64,000 nt of DNA, taken from assembly GCA_017542425.1 (NCBI GenBank), contig JAFXXH010000073.1, positions 1-64,000 of the forward strand. Direction: 5' to 3'. This DNA is from Oscillospiraceae bacterium (GTDB lineage: Bacteria > Bacillota > Clostridia > Oscillospirales > Oscillospiraceae). The first letter of the stretch is position 1. Every line of letters begins with the position of its first letter. The notes under the pieces are model-generated. The model was not told where the DNA came from and searched no databases. It saw nothing but the letters and a program-made list of their open reading frames with translations. The position numbers and the translations under genes were made by a program. Shown here in pieces: positions 25,532 to 34,324 of the stretch.

Positions 25532-26730
25532 AACTGACGCAGGCGGTCAAAATGGCCCTCAAGTCCATCCTGGGCAAGAAGGGCCGCAGCTTTCTGACCA
25601 TGCTGGGCATCATCATCGGCATCGCCTCCGTGATGACCATCGTCTCGGTGGTCAGCGGCCAGAACCAGAAAATGCTGGACTACTACGCCGCCATGGGCAC
25701 CAACCGCATCACCTGCTACGGCGGCCTGTATAACGGCGAGAGCATGTTTGAAAAGGTCTATGCCTACTGCCAGAGCCTGGACGAGCTGGTGGTGGGCGTG
25801 ACGCCGGAGGTCCAGTGCGGGAACAACGTGCGCTACGGCGTGAAGAACACCGCCTCCATGGACTGGGAGGACCAGCCCCGGGTGATCCTGGGCAGCAGCC
25901 AGTATGCGGTGTGCAACAACTTCGCCCTGGCAAAGGGCCGGGACCTGACGGAGCTGGACGTGGAGGAATACCACCGGGTCTGCGTCCTGGGCGCCCGGGC
26001 GGCCCGGGTGCTCTTTGACTACACGGACCCGGTGGGAGAGACCCTGACGGTGGACGGCGTGCCCTTCACGGTGCTGGGCGTCTACCGGGAGAAGGACCCG
26101 GACAACAGCTATTCTCTGGACAACGTCATCATCCTTCCCTACACCGCCGGGCGCTTCCTGAATGCCGGCATGGAGTGGGCGGAGTTCACGGTGAAGGCCA
26201 AAGACGCCGCCGCCGTGCCCCGGGTCATGGCCCTGCTGCGGGACTACATGAACGGTCTGACCCAGGACGGCCAGACCGGCTACGGGGACTGCTACTCCAC
26301 GCAGCAGTGGCAGGAGCAGGAAAACGAGCAGACGCGGATGATGAGCCTGGTGCTGGGCGGCATCGCGGGCATCAGCCTTCTGGTGGGCGGCATCGGCATC
26401 ATGAACATCATGCTGGTGACGGTGACGGAGCGGACCCGGGAGATCGGCATCCGCCGGGCCATCGGCGCGGAGCGGAGCAGCATCGTCCTGCAATTTCTGG
26501 TGGAAGCGGCCATGATCTGCGGCATCGGCGGGATTCTGGGCATCGCCCTGGGCTTCCTGGCCACGCAGTTGGCGGGCAAGCTGATTCTGGACGGCCTCTC
26601 GCTGCTGCCGGACCTGCGCATCACCCTGGGGGCCTTTGGCTTCAGCGTGGTGCTGGGACTGCTGTTTGGGATGTACCCGGCCATCAAAGCCTCCGGGCTG
26701 CCTCCGGTTGCCGCCCTGCGCGCCGAATGA
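25528..26730 (+). CDS. MacB-type ABC transporter permease
   Basis: A 400-residue permease. An N-terminal membrane segment (FLTMLGIIIGIASVMTIVSVVSG) precedes a large extracytoplasmic MacB_PCD-like domain (about 45-270), then three membrane segments with the FtsX/MacB signature ERTREIGIRRAIGAERSSIVLQFLVEA. The start is taken as the GTG at 25528 giving a GTGA overlap with the ATPase stop; a TTG at 25522 is 4 nt after AGGAGGTG and is possible. Together with the adaptor and ATPase it forms a complete three-gene exporter. Confidence 0.92.
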
Positions 26731-26733
26731 TTT

Positions 26734-26893
26734 CGATTCAGAACCGCTTCGCTGGGTTCTGAATCGAGGAATTGCGCTGCGCGGGCGCGCCCTGCGGGGG
26801 AGGGCACACCCGCTCCGCGAGAAGTATTTTTGCCGAAAACGCGGTTTTCGGCAAAAATGGATTTTGAATTTTTTTCGCGCCTTGGGCGCGAAA
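26734..26893 (+). other. Three stacked perfect hairpins between the exporter and the SLH gene
   Basis: Hairpin 1: 12-bp arms 26734-26745 and 26755-26766. Hairpin 2: 15-bp arms 26826-26840 and 26844-26858, built on TTTTTGCCGAAAAC. Hairpin 3: 9-bp arms 26873-26881 and 26885-26893 (TTTCGCGCC), preceded by a T run. None has a normal plus-strand T tail except weakly. They may end the exporter transcript, protect its 3' end, or control the SLH gene that starts 45 nt on. Confidence 0.65.
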
Positions 26894-26937
26894 CTCTGCG
26901 AGGCTGCGGGGATTTCTTGTTTTTGGGGAGAACTTCG

Positions 26938-28947
26938 ATGAAAAAGATTTGGATCGCATTGCTTTTGACCCTGGTCTTGCTGCTGGGGGCCGTCCCGGCA
27001 TACGGGGCGTTGGGGACCTCGCCCCTTCCGGGCGGCGGGTTCCCGGACATCGCCGACCCGGTCATTGCCCGCAGCGCGGAACTGCTGCGGCTGATGGGGG
27101 TGCTCCAAGGGGACGAACAGGGCCTGTTCCGCCCGGCGGAGGGCCTGACCCGGGCCCAGTTCTGCAAGATGTGCGTGGTGCTGCTGGGACGGCGGGAGGA
27201 GGCTGCCCGCTACGCCGGGCGCACGATCTTCCCGGACCTGCGGGGCGAGCACTGGGCTGCGGGCTATGTGAACTTCGCCGCTGCCAGCGACGTGAAGTTT
27301 GTCCACGGCAGACCCGACGGCAGCTTCGGCCCCGACGAGCCCATCCGCTACGGCGAGGCCGTCACCATCCTGATGCGCCTGCTGGGCTACACGGACGGCG
27401 ATGCCGGGCCCATCTGGCCGGAGGGCTATCTGGTCCTGGCCCGGGCAGCAGGGGTCTCGGAGGGACTGGCCTTGGGCGGGGACGACGCCATCCGCCGCAG
27501 CCAGGCGGCGACGCTGTTTCGCAATTGCCTCTTTGCCGCCAAAAAAGAGGGCGGCAGTTTCCTGGAGACCCTGGGCACAACCGGGGAGGAGACGGTGCTG
27601 CTGCGGGTGAACCGGCGCGAGGGTATGGTCACCGAAGCGCAGCCCCAGGGGGTCCCCATGGTCTGGCCGGCGGAGGACAGCCTCTTTGCGGGCTTGCCCG
27701 GCCGCGTGGTCACGGACGCGGCGGGCCGGGCCCTGACCTTCCTGCCCGCGGAGCGCAACGGCACAGGCGGCCGGCCGGACGCGGCGGTGATCCTCTCCGC
27801 CGACGGCAGCGACCTGGGGCTGGACATCCTAACCGGCGGAGCCATAGGCTGGAAGGTCTACCGCAACGGCGTTCCCGCCGCCCTGTCGGAGCTGCGGCGC
27901 TATGACGTGGTGCAGTATCGCCCGGCGGACAACACGCTCCAGGCCGGCGACACCCGCGTGGCGGTGGTCTATGAGGACTGCGCCCCCTCTCCCGCCGCTC
28001 CCACAGAGATCGAGGTGCTGGGCGGGACGCGCCTGACGGTACTGCCCACGGCCCAGGAGAGTCTGCGCCGCTTCCGTCCGGGGGACGCCATGGTGCTGCT
28101 GCTGGCCGCCGACGGCCGCGTGGCCGGGGCAATGCCCGCCGACGGGGAAGCGCCGGAGAACGCCCTGGCCCTGGTGGACCTGGACGGCGGCGTGAACCTG
28201 CTCTGCGGCGGGGGCTTGCTGCCCCTGGAGCTGGCGGGGGCGGACACCCTGGCGCTGCGGGGAGACCTGGTGCGTCTGCGCCAGCGGGCCCCGGGCGCGA
28301 GACCGGAAAAGCAGTTCCGTCTGGAGCGCCAGTCCGGCGGTGTTGTCGCGGCCTGGGACACGGTGGCCATGACCCTGGGCAAGTTCCCGGTCAGCCCTTA
28401 CGTTCAGGTCTTTGACCACGGGACCAAGATCGACAAAAAGCAGCTCACAGGCACGGTCCCGGCCAGCCAGCTCAGCTACGCCAGGCTGAACGGAGAGGGC
28501 GTCGTGGACCTGATCGTGCTGAACACCGCCTCCCATGACGGGGTCTACTACGGCCTGGCCAGCCTGTCGGTGGAGATGTCCGACGACCCCTGGCTGGGGG
28601 AGATGCACTACCTGACCGTGGACTGCGGCAACGGCAGACAGGTGAAGCTGCAATATATGGGCACAGCCCCCGACGGCGTGTTCGTCTGGGCCGAAGTGCG
28701 CCGGGAGCGCTACAGCGCGCTGGAGGAGCTGACGGCCCATGTGGGCGTCCCCGCCTCCGCCTGGCTGGGCGACGGCGCTGTGATGCTGGAGGGCCTCACC
28801 TGGCCCGTCCCGGCGGACCTGCCCTGCTATAACCGGGACACGGGCCGCTGGCTGTCCGGCGTGAAAGCGGCCAAAGCCTACAGTGACGCCGTGGACCTCT
28901 ACACCGCCGACGGCGCGCTCCGCATCCTGGCGGTGGGGGGACGCTAA
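26938..28947 (+). CDS. S-layer homology (SLH) domain surface protein
   Basis: A 669-residue exported protein. It has a signal peptide (residues 1-24, ending AYG) and N-terminal SLH repeats (about 32-200): FPDIADPVIARSAELLRLMGVLQGDEQGLFRPAEGLTRAQF, FPDLRGEHWAAGYVNFAAASDVKFVHGRPDGSFGPDEPIRYGEAVTIL and a third, less typical one. SLH repeats bind pyruvylated wall polymers, so the protein should sit at the cell surface. The remaining ~460 residues are beta-rich and I do not recognise an enzyme in them. A GGGGAG site lies 8 nt upstream of the ATG. The convergent ylbJ gene ends 3 nt downstream. Confidence 0.88.
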   Translation: MKKIWIALLLTLVLLLGAVPAYGALGTSPLPGGGFPDIADPVIARSAELLRLMGVLQGDEQGLFRPAEGLTRAQFCKMCVVLLGRREEAARYAGRTIFPDLRGEHWAAGYVNFAAASDVKFVHGRPDGSFGPDEPIRYGEAVTILMRLLGYTDGDAGPIWPEGYLVLARAAGVSEGLALGGDDAIRRSQAATLFRNCLFAAKKEGGSFLETLGTTGEETVLLRVNRREGMVTEAQPQGVPMVWPAEDSLFAGLPGRVVTDAAGRALTFLPAERNGTGGRPDAAVILSADGSDLGLDILTGGAIGWKVYRNGVPAALSELRRYDVVQYRPADNTLQAGDTRVAVVYEDCAPSPAAPTEIEVLGGTRLTVLPTAQESLRRFRPGDAMVLLLAADGRVAGAMPADGEAPENALALVDLDGGVNLLCGGGLLPLELAGADTLALRGDLVRLRQRAPGARPEKQFRLERQSGGVVAAWDTVAMTLGKFPVSPYVQVFDHGTKIDKKQLTGTVPASQLSYARLNGEGVVDLIVLNTASHDGVYYGLASLSVEMSDDPWLGEMHYLTVDCGNGRQVKLQYMGTAPDGVFVWAEVRRERYSALEELTAHVGVPASAWLGDGAVMLEGLTWPVPADLPCYNRDTGRWLSGVKAAKAYSDAVDLYTADGALRILAVGGR

Positions 28948-28950
28948 GAA

Positions 28951-29925
28951 CTAAAAGAAAAATTGCGCGGCAAAGAAGACCATCCCCGCGCTCAGGACGC
29001 CATGTATCAGCCTCCCGGCGAAATGCCGGGAGGTTTTGATGTCTGTCCCCTCCAGCGCGGCCAGGGTCTGACAGTGGACCGAAAGGGAACCGAAGCCCAG
29101 CAGGAAGGCGGCCAGGGCCAGGTTCCCCGGCGTGGGGGCCAGCCCGTCCATTGCCGCCACGCCGCCGCCCAGCTCCAGCAGCCCGGTGAGCAATGCCCGG
29201 GCGGCGTGCAGTTCCAGGCCGAAGCAGGCGCTGAGGGCCCCGGCGGTCTGGGGAAGCAGCCCGGCGGCCTCCGCCAGGGCCGTGAGGACGGAGAAAAACA
29301 CCACGAAGCCGGAGATGTTCAGCGCCGCCGTCACCGCCCCCCGGACGCTCTCGGGCAGGGCAGTGGACAGAGGCCGGGGCGCGGGCGGTGCGGTCAAAGG
29401 CTCCTGCACCCGCCGGGACTTCCCGATGGAGCCCAGCAGCCCCAGGATGAGCGCCGCCAGGGCGTGGGCGGCGTAGAGCAGGGCCCCCGCCGCCCCGGAG
29501 CCGAAGACCCCCAGCCCCACGGCCCCCAGGAGGAAGGCCGGGCCGGTGTTGTTGCAGACCGGCAGCAGCCGCCCGGCCTCCTCCGCCGTCAGCGCCCCGT
29601 CCCGCACCAGCCCGGCCAGGGAGGCGGCCCCCACCGGGTAACCCCCGCAGAGTCCCAGCAGAAAGGGCGCGGCCACGCAGCCGGGGGCGGCGAAGAGCCG
29701 GGCCAGGGGCCGGGACAGCGCCCCGGCCAGTCCGTCGGCCAGCCCCAGCGCCCCCACCAGCCCGGACAGCACCAGAAAGGGCAGCAGCGCGGGGATGATG
29801 CGCGCCCCGCAGACGGCCAGTCCCTGCCGCGCCCCCTCCAGCGCCGCTTGGGGACTGCGCAGCAGGGCCAGCAAAAAGAGCAGCGCCAGGGCGGGGGCGG
29901 GCAGGGCGGCGAGTTTTTTCAGCAT
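28951..29925 (-). CDS. ylbJ: Sporulation integral membrane protein YlbJ
   Basis: A 324-residue, very hydrophobic protein of the nucleoside-recognition (Gate) domain superfamily. The family motifs are visible: GARIIPALLPFLVLSGL, PFLLGLCGGYPVGAASLAGLV and LLPVCNNTGPAFLLGAVG. In B. subtilis YlbJ is made in the mother cell under sigma-E and is needed for heat-resistant spores. The start at 29925 follows GGAGGTG by 8 nt. A sigma-E-like promoter lies just upstream, facing away from the divergent yqfC gene. Confidence 0.92.
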   Translation of the reverse strand: MLKKLAALPAPALALLFLLALLRSPQAALEGARQGLAVCGARIIPALLPFLVLSGLVGALGLADGLAGALSRPLARLFAAPGCVAAPFLLGLCGGYPVGAASLAGLVRDGALTAEEAGRLLPVCNNTGPAFLLGAVGLGVFGSGAAGALLYAAHALAALILGLLGSIGKSRRVQEPLTAPPAPRPLSTALPESVRGAVTAALNISGFVVFFSVLTALAEAAGLLPQTAGALSACFGLELHAARALLTGLLELGGGVAAMDGLAPTPGNLALAAFLLGFGSLSVHCQTLAALEGTDIKTSRHFAGRLIHGVLSAGMVFFAAQFFF

Positions 29926-29953
29926 GTTCGGGCACCTCCAGGTCGTTTGGCAC

Positions 29954-29983
29954 AGTGTATGGACTGCCCAGGGCGGACTAGAC
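29954..29983 (-). promoter_or_regulatory. Probable sigma-E-type promoter of ylbJ
   Basis: On the minus strand CATACACT (29954-29961) fits the sigma-E -10 consensus CATACAHT exactly. GTCTAGT (29977-29983) lies 15 nt upstream as a weaker -35. This agrees with known sigma-E control of ylbJ. Confidence 0.6.
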
Positions 29984-29993
29984 CCGGGGGCGC

Positions 29994-30023
29994 GTATGTT
30001 TCCCCGGCATACCAGCATAGGAT
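29994..30023 (+). promoter_or_regulatory. Probable sigma-E-type promoter of yqfC
   Basis: GTATGTTT (29994-30001) and CATAGGAT (30016-30023) are 14 nt apart, the spacing of mother-cell sigma-E promoters. yqfC-yqfD are sigma-E genes in B. subtilis. The match to the -35 is partial. Confidence 0.5.
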
Positions 30024-30044
30024 GACCGGAGAGGTGATCGACGG

Positions 30045-30308
30045 ATGACGGGTTTGCTGGAAAAACTGTCGGAGCGGCTGGACCTGCCCGCAGAGGCTCT
30101 GGCCGGAGCGCCCCGGGTGACGCTGACCGGATCGGACCGGGTGCTGGTGGAAAACCACAGGGGGCTGCTGAACTATACGGAGACGGAACTGGAGATCGCC
30201 TGCGGCCACGGGCATGTCCGGGTGCGGGGGGCGGAATTGCTGCTGCGGGCGATGGACGAGCGGATGCTGCTCATCACCGGCCGCGTCACCGGCGTGGACG
30301 TGGACTGA
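30045..30308 (+). CDS. yqfC: Sporulation protein YqfC
   Basis: An 87-residue protein of the YqfC family. The conserved core runs through GAPRVTLTGSDRVLVENHRGLLNYTETELEIACGHGHVRVRGAELLLRAM, with the ending LLITGRVTGVDV. In Bacillus it is made in the mother cell and acts with YqfD in a late sporulation step that is not understood in molecular terms. It lies 3 nt upstream of yqfD in the normal order for Bacillota. Confidence 0.93.
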   Translation: MTGLLEKLSERLDLPAEALAGAPRVTLTGSDRVLVENHRGLLNYTETELEIACGHGHVRVRGAELLLRAMDERMLLITGRVTGVDVD

Positions 30309-30311
30309 GCC

Positions 30312-31505
30312 ATGGGGGTCTATGATCTCTTCAACCGCGCAGCGGACTGGCGTGAACTGCGCGTGCGGGGCCTGCTGCCCGCAGCCTTCCTGAACGGCTG
30401 CGTCCGGGGCGGGGTGGAGCTGCTCTCCGCCGTCTCCGAGGACGCCTACACCCTGCGGGTGCGGCTGCGGAAGCGGGATGTGCAGCGCGCCGTGCGCATC
30501 GCCCAGAGGACGGACTGCACCGTGGAGCCCTGCGCCGCCGGGGGCGCCGGCCACGCCCTGCGGCGGCTGCGGAGAAGGGGCTTCGCCGCGCTGGGTCTGT
30601 TGCTGGCCGTGGCGGCGCTGTTCTGGTCTAGGATCTACATCTGGGAGATCGAAGTGATCGGCACGGAGACGGTGTCCGAAGGGCGCATCCTGGACGCGCT
30701 GGCGGAGTGCGGCGTGGGCATCGGCAGCTGCTGGCTGGGCATCACCAGCGACAATCTGCGCAGCGAGCTGCTGGAGCGGACGCCGGAGCTGGGCTGGGCC
30801 ACGGTGAACATCTACGGCTCCCGGGCGGAGGTGCTGGTGCGCGAGCGCATCCCCAAGCCCGCCATCTGGAAGCCGGAGGAGCCGGTGGAGCTGCTGGCCC
30901 GGCGCAGCGGCTATGTCACAAAGGTGACGGCCCTGAACGGCACGGCCCGGGTGCAGCCCGGCATGGCGGTGGATGCGGGGGAGGTGCTGATCGCCGGGGA
31001 GACCCAGAGCGCCTTTGGCGGCACGCGGCAGCTCCACGCGGCGGGCACGGTGACGGCGGAGACCTACTACGAGCTGCGCGCCGCCACCCCCCTGCGCCGG
31101 ACGCAAAAGACCCCCGCCGGAGCCGCCCGGAGCCGCTGGGCCATCGTGGTCGGAAAAAATCGCCTGAATCTTTATCGAAACAGTAGCATTTCCGGGGAGA
31201 ACTGTGATATGATAAGCACAGTCTGGACGCTGTCCGTCCCCGGCCTCTTCACCCTGCCTCTGCGTCTGGTCCGGGAGACGGAGACGCCCTGGACCCCCAC
31301 GGAGACGGAGCTGGACTGCAACCTGGCCCGGCAGGGCATGGAGGCGCAGCTGCACGAACGGCTGCTGCGGGAGCTGGGCGCGGAGGGCGTGATCTGTACG
31401 GAGGAATATTCCGCAGTGCGTGCCGACGGCAGCCTCACCGTAGTCCTGCGGGCCACCTGCATCGAAAACATCGCCGTGGAAGCGCCCATCAAGCTGGAAG
31501 AATAG
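30312..31505 (+). CDS. yqfD: Sporulation protein YqfD
   Basis: A 397-residue single-span membrane protein. The cytoplasmic N-terminal ~88 residues are followed by one membrane segment (about 91-106) and a large extracytoplasmic domain starting with IWEIEVIGTETVSEGRILDALAECGVGIGSCWLGI, related to spore stage IV YqfD/SpoIV proteins of Bacillus. In the mother cell this domain would face the space around the forespore. The operon continues into housekeeping RNA genes (phoH, ybeY, era), so those genes may gain extra transcription during sporulation. Confidence 0.93.
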   Translation: MGVYDLFNRAADWRELRVRGLLPAAFLNGCVRGGVELLSAVSEDAYTLRVRLRKRDVQRAVRIAQRTDCTVEPCAAGGAGHALRRLRRRGFAALGLLLAVAALFWSRIYIWEIEVIGTETVSEGRILDALAECGVGIGSCWLGITSDNLRSELLERTPELGWATVNIYGSRAEVLVRERIPKPAIWKPEEPVELLARRSGYVTKVTALNGTARVQPGMAVDAGEVLIAGETQSAFGGTRQLHAAGTVTAETYYELRAATPLRRTQKTPAGAARSRWAIVVGKNRLNLYRNSSISGENCDMISTVWTLSVPGLFTLPLRLVRETETPWTPTETELDCNLARQGMEAQLHERLLRELGAEGVICTEEYSAVRADGSLTVVLRATCIENIAVEAPIKLEE

Positions 31506-31520
31506 AGGGAAGAGAGACAA

Positions 31521-32537
31521 ATGACAGAACGCATCATTGCGGTAGATCGGATCGAAAACATCATCAACGTATTCGGCTCCTTTGACCAGAATGTGCATCT
31601 CATCGAGGACGCGCTGAAGGTGCAGGTGACGGACCGGGAGAGCGAGCTGCGCATCAGCGGCGAGGCGGAGAACGTCATCCTGGCGGAAAAGGCCGTCAGC
31701 GGACTGCTGGCCCTGGCCGCCCGCGGAGAGCGCATCGACAGTCAGAGCGTGCGCTATGTGCTGAATCTGGTGCGCGAGGGGCGCGAGGCCAAGATCGGCG
31801 AACTGGCGGAGGACGTGATCTGCGTCACCGCCAAGGGCAAGCCGGTGAAGGCCAAGACCCTGGGCCAGCGGGCCTACTGCGAGGCCATCGCCAAAAACAC
31901 CGTCACCCTGGGCGTGGGTCCGGCGGGTACGGGCAAGACCTATCTGGCCGTGGCGGCGGCGGTGGCTGCCTTCCGGGCCAAGGAGGTCAACCGCATCGTG
32001 CTGACCCGCCCGGCGGTGGAGGCGGGGGAGCGGCTGGGCTTTCTGCCCGGGGACCTGCAAAGCAAGGTGGACCCCTACCTCCGCCCCCTCTACGACGCGC
32101 TGTTCGACATGTTCGGCGCGGAGACCTACAACAAATATCTGGAGCGGGGTAACATCGAAGTGGCCCCCCTTGCCTATATGCGCGGGCGCACATTGGACGA
32201 CAGCTTCATCATCCTGGACGAGGCACAGAACACCAGCCGGGAGCAGATGAAGATGTTCCTGACCCGCATGGGCTTTGGCAGCAAGATGGTCATCACCGGG
32301 GACATCACCCAGATCGACCTGCCGGGGGACAAGCCCAGCGGCCTGAAGGAGGCCATGCGGGTGCTGGACGGCATCGAGGACATCGCCATCTGCCGCCTGA
32401 CGGCGGCGGACGTGGTGCGCCATGTGCTGGTCCAGCGCATCATCGAGGCCTACGAGAAAAAGGCCGAGCGGGAGGCGCGGGCGAAGCGCGAGCACCCCGC
32501 GCCCCCGGCCAGGCGGACGGGAAGGAGGAAGGGCTGA
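31521..32537 (+). CDS. phoH: PhoH family ATPase (YbeZ type)
   Basis: A 338-residue P-loop protein. An N-terminal KH-like domain of ~100 residues precedes the ATPase core with Walker A GPAGTGKTYLAVAAAV and Walker B DDSFIILDEAQNTSREQMKMFLTRMG. PhoH/YbeZ is a putative RNA helicase-like ATPase that is encoded next to, and interacts with, YbeY in several bacteria. Here the ybeY start overlaps the phoH stop by one base (TGATG), so the two are translationally coupled. Confidence 0.95.
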   Translation: MTERIIAVDRIENIINVFGSFDQNVHLIEDALKVQVTDRESELRISGEAENVILAEKAVSGLLALAARGERIDSQSVRYVLNLVREGREAKIGELAEDVICVTAKGKPVKAKTLGQRAYCEAIAKNTVTLGVGPAGTGKTYLAVAAAVAAFRAKEVNRIVLTRPAVEAGERLGFLPGDLQSKVDPYLRPLYDALFDMFGAETYNKYLERGNIEVAPLAYMRGRTLDDSFIILDEAQNTSREQMKMFLTRMGFGSKMVITGDITQIDLPGDKPSGLKEAMRVLDGIEDIAICRLTAADVVRHVLVQRIIEAYEKKAEREARAKREHPAPPARRTGRRKG

Positions 32538-33037
32538 TGCACCGAATTGAGATCCGGCGGGACAAGCGCGCCCTGGGCTACCCCCAGGCCGCCCGGCTGC
32601 TGCGCCATGCCGTCCGCAAAGCCCTGGACGCCCAGGGCGTGACAGAGCAATGTCAGATCAGCGTCCTGTTCACCGACGACGCGGGCATCCGCCGCATCAA
32701 TCGGGAACTGCGGCACTTGGACGCGGCCACGGACGTGCTGAGCTTCCCCATGAGCCAGCAGCGGGAGGGGCAGTTCGACCCGGCCCTCTGCCCCCGGGAC
32801 TGGGAGACCGGGGCGCTGGCGCTGGGGGACATGGTGCTCTCCCTGGAGCGCTGCGCCAGTCAGGGGATGCGCTACGGCCACGGCTTTGCAAGGGAGCTGA
32901 GCTATCTGACGGTCCACTCGGTCCTGCACCTGCTGGGCTATGACCACCTGGACGAGGGGCCGAGAAAGCGCGCCATGCGGGAGCGGGAGAAGGCCGTCAT
33001 GGCCATGCTGTGGCCTTACGGACCCGGAAAGGAGTGA
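32537..33037 (+). CDS. ybeY: Endoribonuclease YbeY (rRNA maturation factor)
   Basis: A 166-residue metalloenzyme that trims rRNA, especially the 16S 3' end, and takes part in ribosome quality control. The zinc motif H-x3-H-x5-H is present as HSVLHLLGYDH, and the conserved fold element INRELRHLDAATDVLSFPM is clear. Length is normal. The gene lies between phoH and an MNT gene; dgkA and cdd, which often follow ybeY in Bacillota, are missing. Confidence 0.96.
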   Translation: MHRIEIRRDKRALGYPQAARLLRHAVRKALDAQGVTEQCQISVLFTDDAGIRRINRELRHLDAATDVLSFPMSQQREGQFDPALCPRDWETGALALGDMVLSLERCASQGMRYGHGFARELSYLTVHSVLHLLGYDHLDEGPRKRAMREREKAVMAMLWPYGPGKE

Positions 33038-33044
33038 TGCGGCC

Positions 33045-33335
33045 ATGCCCACGGTGGAACAGGTGAGAGAGCGCCTGAGCCCGGTCTTTGACCGCTACGG
33101 GGTCCGGCGGGCGGTGCTCTTCGGCTCCGTGGCCAAAGGCACGGCCACGGAGCGGAGCGACGTGGACCTGCTGGTGGACAGCAGACTGCGGGGGCTGCGT
33201 TTCGTGGGACTGATGGAGGCGGCCCGGGACGCGCTGCACCGTCCGGTGGATATGCTGGACGTGCCCCACATCGAGAAAGGTTCCAGGATCGACCGGGAGA
33301 TCCGGGAGACGGGAGTGATGATCTATGGAAATTAA
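33045..33335 (+). CDS. MNT-type minimal nucleotidyltransferase
   Basis: A 96-residue protein with the nucleotidyltransferase signature GSVAKGTATERSDVDLLVD (GSx10DxD), so the metal-binding Asp pair is intact. Small proteins of this type usually act as antitoxins that AMP-ylate a partner HEPN toxin. No HEPN gene lies in the window. The ATG at 33045 follows AGGAG by 10 nt and the gene overlaps era by 11 nt, so it is a full member of the ybeY-era operon. Confidence 0.85.
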   Translation: MPTVEQVRERLSPVFDRYGVRRAVLFGSVAKGTATERSDVDLLVDSRLRGLRFVGLMEAARDALHRPVDMLDVPHIEKGSRIDREIRETGVMIYGN

Positions 33336-34230
33336 CAAAACCGCCATGATCACCGTCTGCGGGCGGCCCAATGTGGGGAAGTCCACCCTGACCAACGCCC
33401 TGGCGGGGCAGAAGCTGGCCATCGTGTCCGCCAAGCCTCAGACCACCCGCAACCGGATCACCGCCGTGGTGAACCGGGAGAGATCGAAGACCCAGTTGGT
33501 CATCGTGGACACGCCGGGCTTCCACCGGCCAAGGACCAGGCTGGGGGACTACATGGTGAACGTGGTGCGGGAGAGCATCCCGGACGTGGAGCTGGTGGTG
33601 CTGGTGGTGGAGCCCATCCCGGCCATCGGCCCCCAGGAGCAGGGCCTGATCGACAGCATCCGCAAGAGCGGCTGCCCGGCGGTGCTGGTCATCAACAAGA
33701 TCGACACGGTGGAAAAGCAAGCGCTGCTGGAGGTCATGGCGGTTTACGCCGGGGCCTTTGACTTCGCCGCGATTCTGCCCGTCTCCGCCCAGCGGCGGGA
33801 GGGCACGGAGGAACTGCTGCGGGAGATGGAGCGCTACGCCGTCCCCGGCCCGGCCTATTTCCCCGAGGGGGTGGACACGGACCAGCCGGACCGGCAGGTC
33901 TGCGCCGAGCTGGTACGGGAGAAGCTGCTGCGCTGCCTGGACCGGGAGATTCCCCACGGCACGGCGGTGGAGGTGACCCGTTTTTCCGAGCGGGACGACG
34001 GCATCATCGACCTGGACGTGACCATCTACTGCGAAAAAGCCAGCCACAAGGGCATCATCATCGGAAAAAACGGCGCGATGCTGAAAAAGATCGGCGAGGC
34101 GGCCCGCCGGGACATCGAGCGCTTCATGGGCACCAAGGTCTTTCTCAGCACCTGGGTGAAGGTGAAGGAGAACTGGCGGGACAGCGACGCCATGCTGAAA
34201 AACTTCGGCTACGGCGGCGCAAAGGGCTGA
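33325..34230 (+). CDS. era: GTPase Era
   Basis: A 301-residue GTPase for 16S rRNA/30S assembly. The G motifs are GRPNVGKST (G1), DTPGFH (G3) and NKID (G4). The C-terminal KH domain (GIIIGKNGAMLKKIGEAARRDIERFMGTKVFLSTWVKVKENW) binds the 16S 3' end. The start overlaps the MNT gene by 11 nt. The length and the conserved C-terminus show an intact gene. Confidence 0.97.
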   Translation: MEINKTAMITVCGRPNVGKSTLTNALAGQKLAIVSAKPQTTRNRITAVVNRERSKTQLVIVDTPGFHRPRTRLGDYMVNVVRESIPDVELVVLVVEPIPAIGPQEQGLIDSIRKSGCPAVLVINKIDTVEKQALLEVMAVYAGAFDFAAILPVSAQRREGTEELLREMERYAVPGPAYFPEGVDTDQPDRQVCAELVREKLLRCLDREIPHGTAVEVTRFSERDDGIIDLDVTIYCEKASHKGIIIGKNGAMLKKIGEAARRDIERFMGTKVFLSTWVKVKENWRDSDAMLKNFGYGGAKG

Positions 34231-34324
34231 CAGCATTTCCCTTTCATATCCCACCCCGGCGGGTCCATACTGATCCCTGAGGGGGTTTCCCCGCAGCTGA
34301 GAGGGAAGGACGGGGCGCAGGGAC

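Noticed and set aside
34255-34324. Possible TPP riboswitch before yqzL (CTGAGAGGGA-like sequence)
   Set aside because: The CTGAGA-like motif is present but the rest of the TPP core (the second helix with its conserved ACCTGAT and the closing stem) is not in the right order. The gene downstream is not a thiamine gene.
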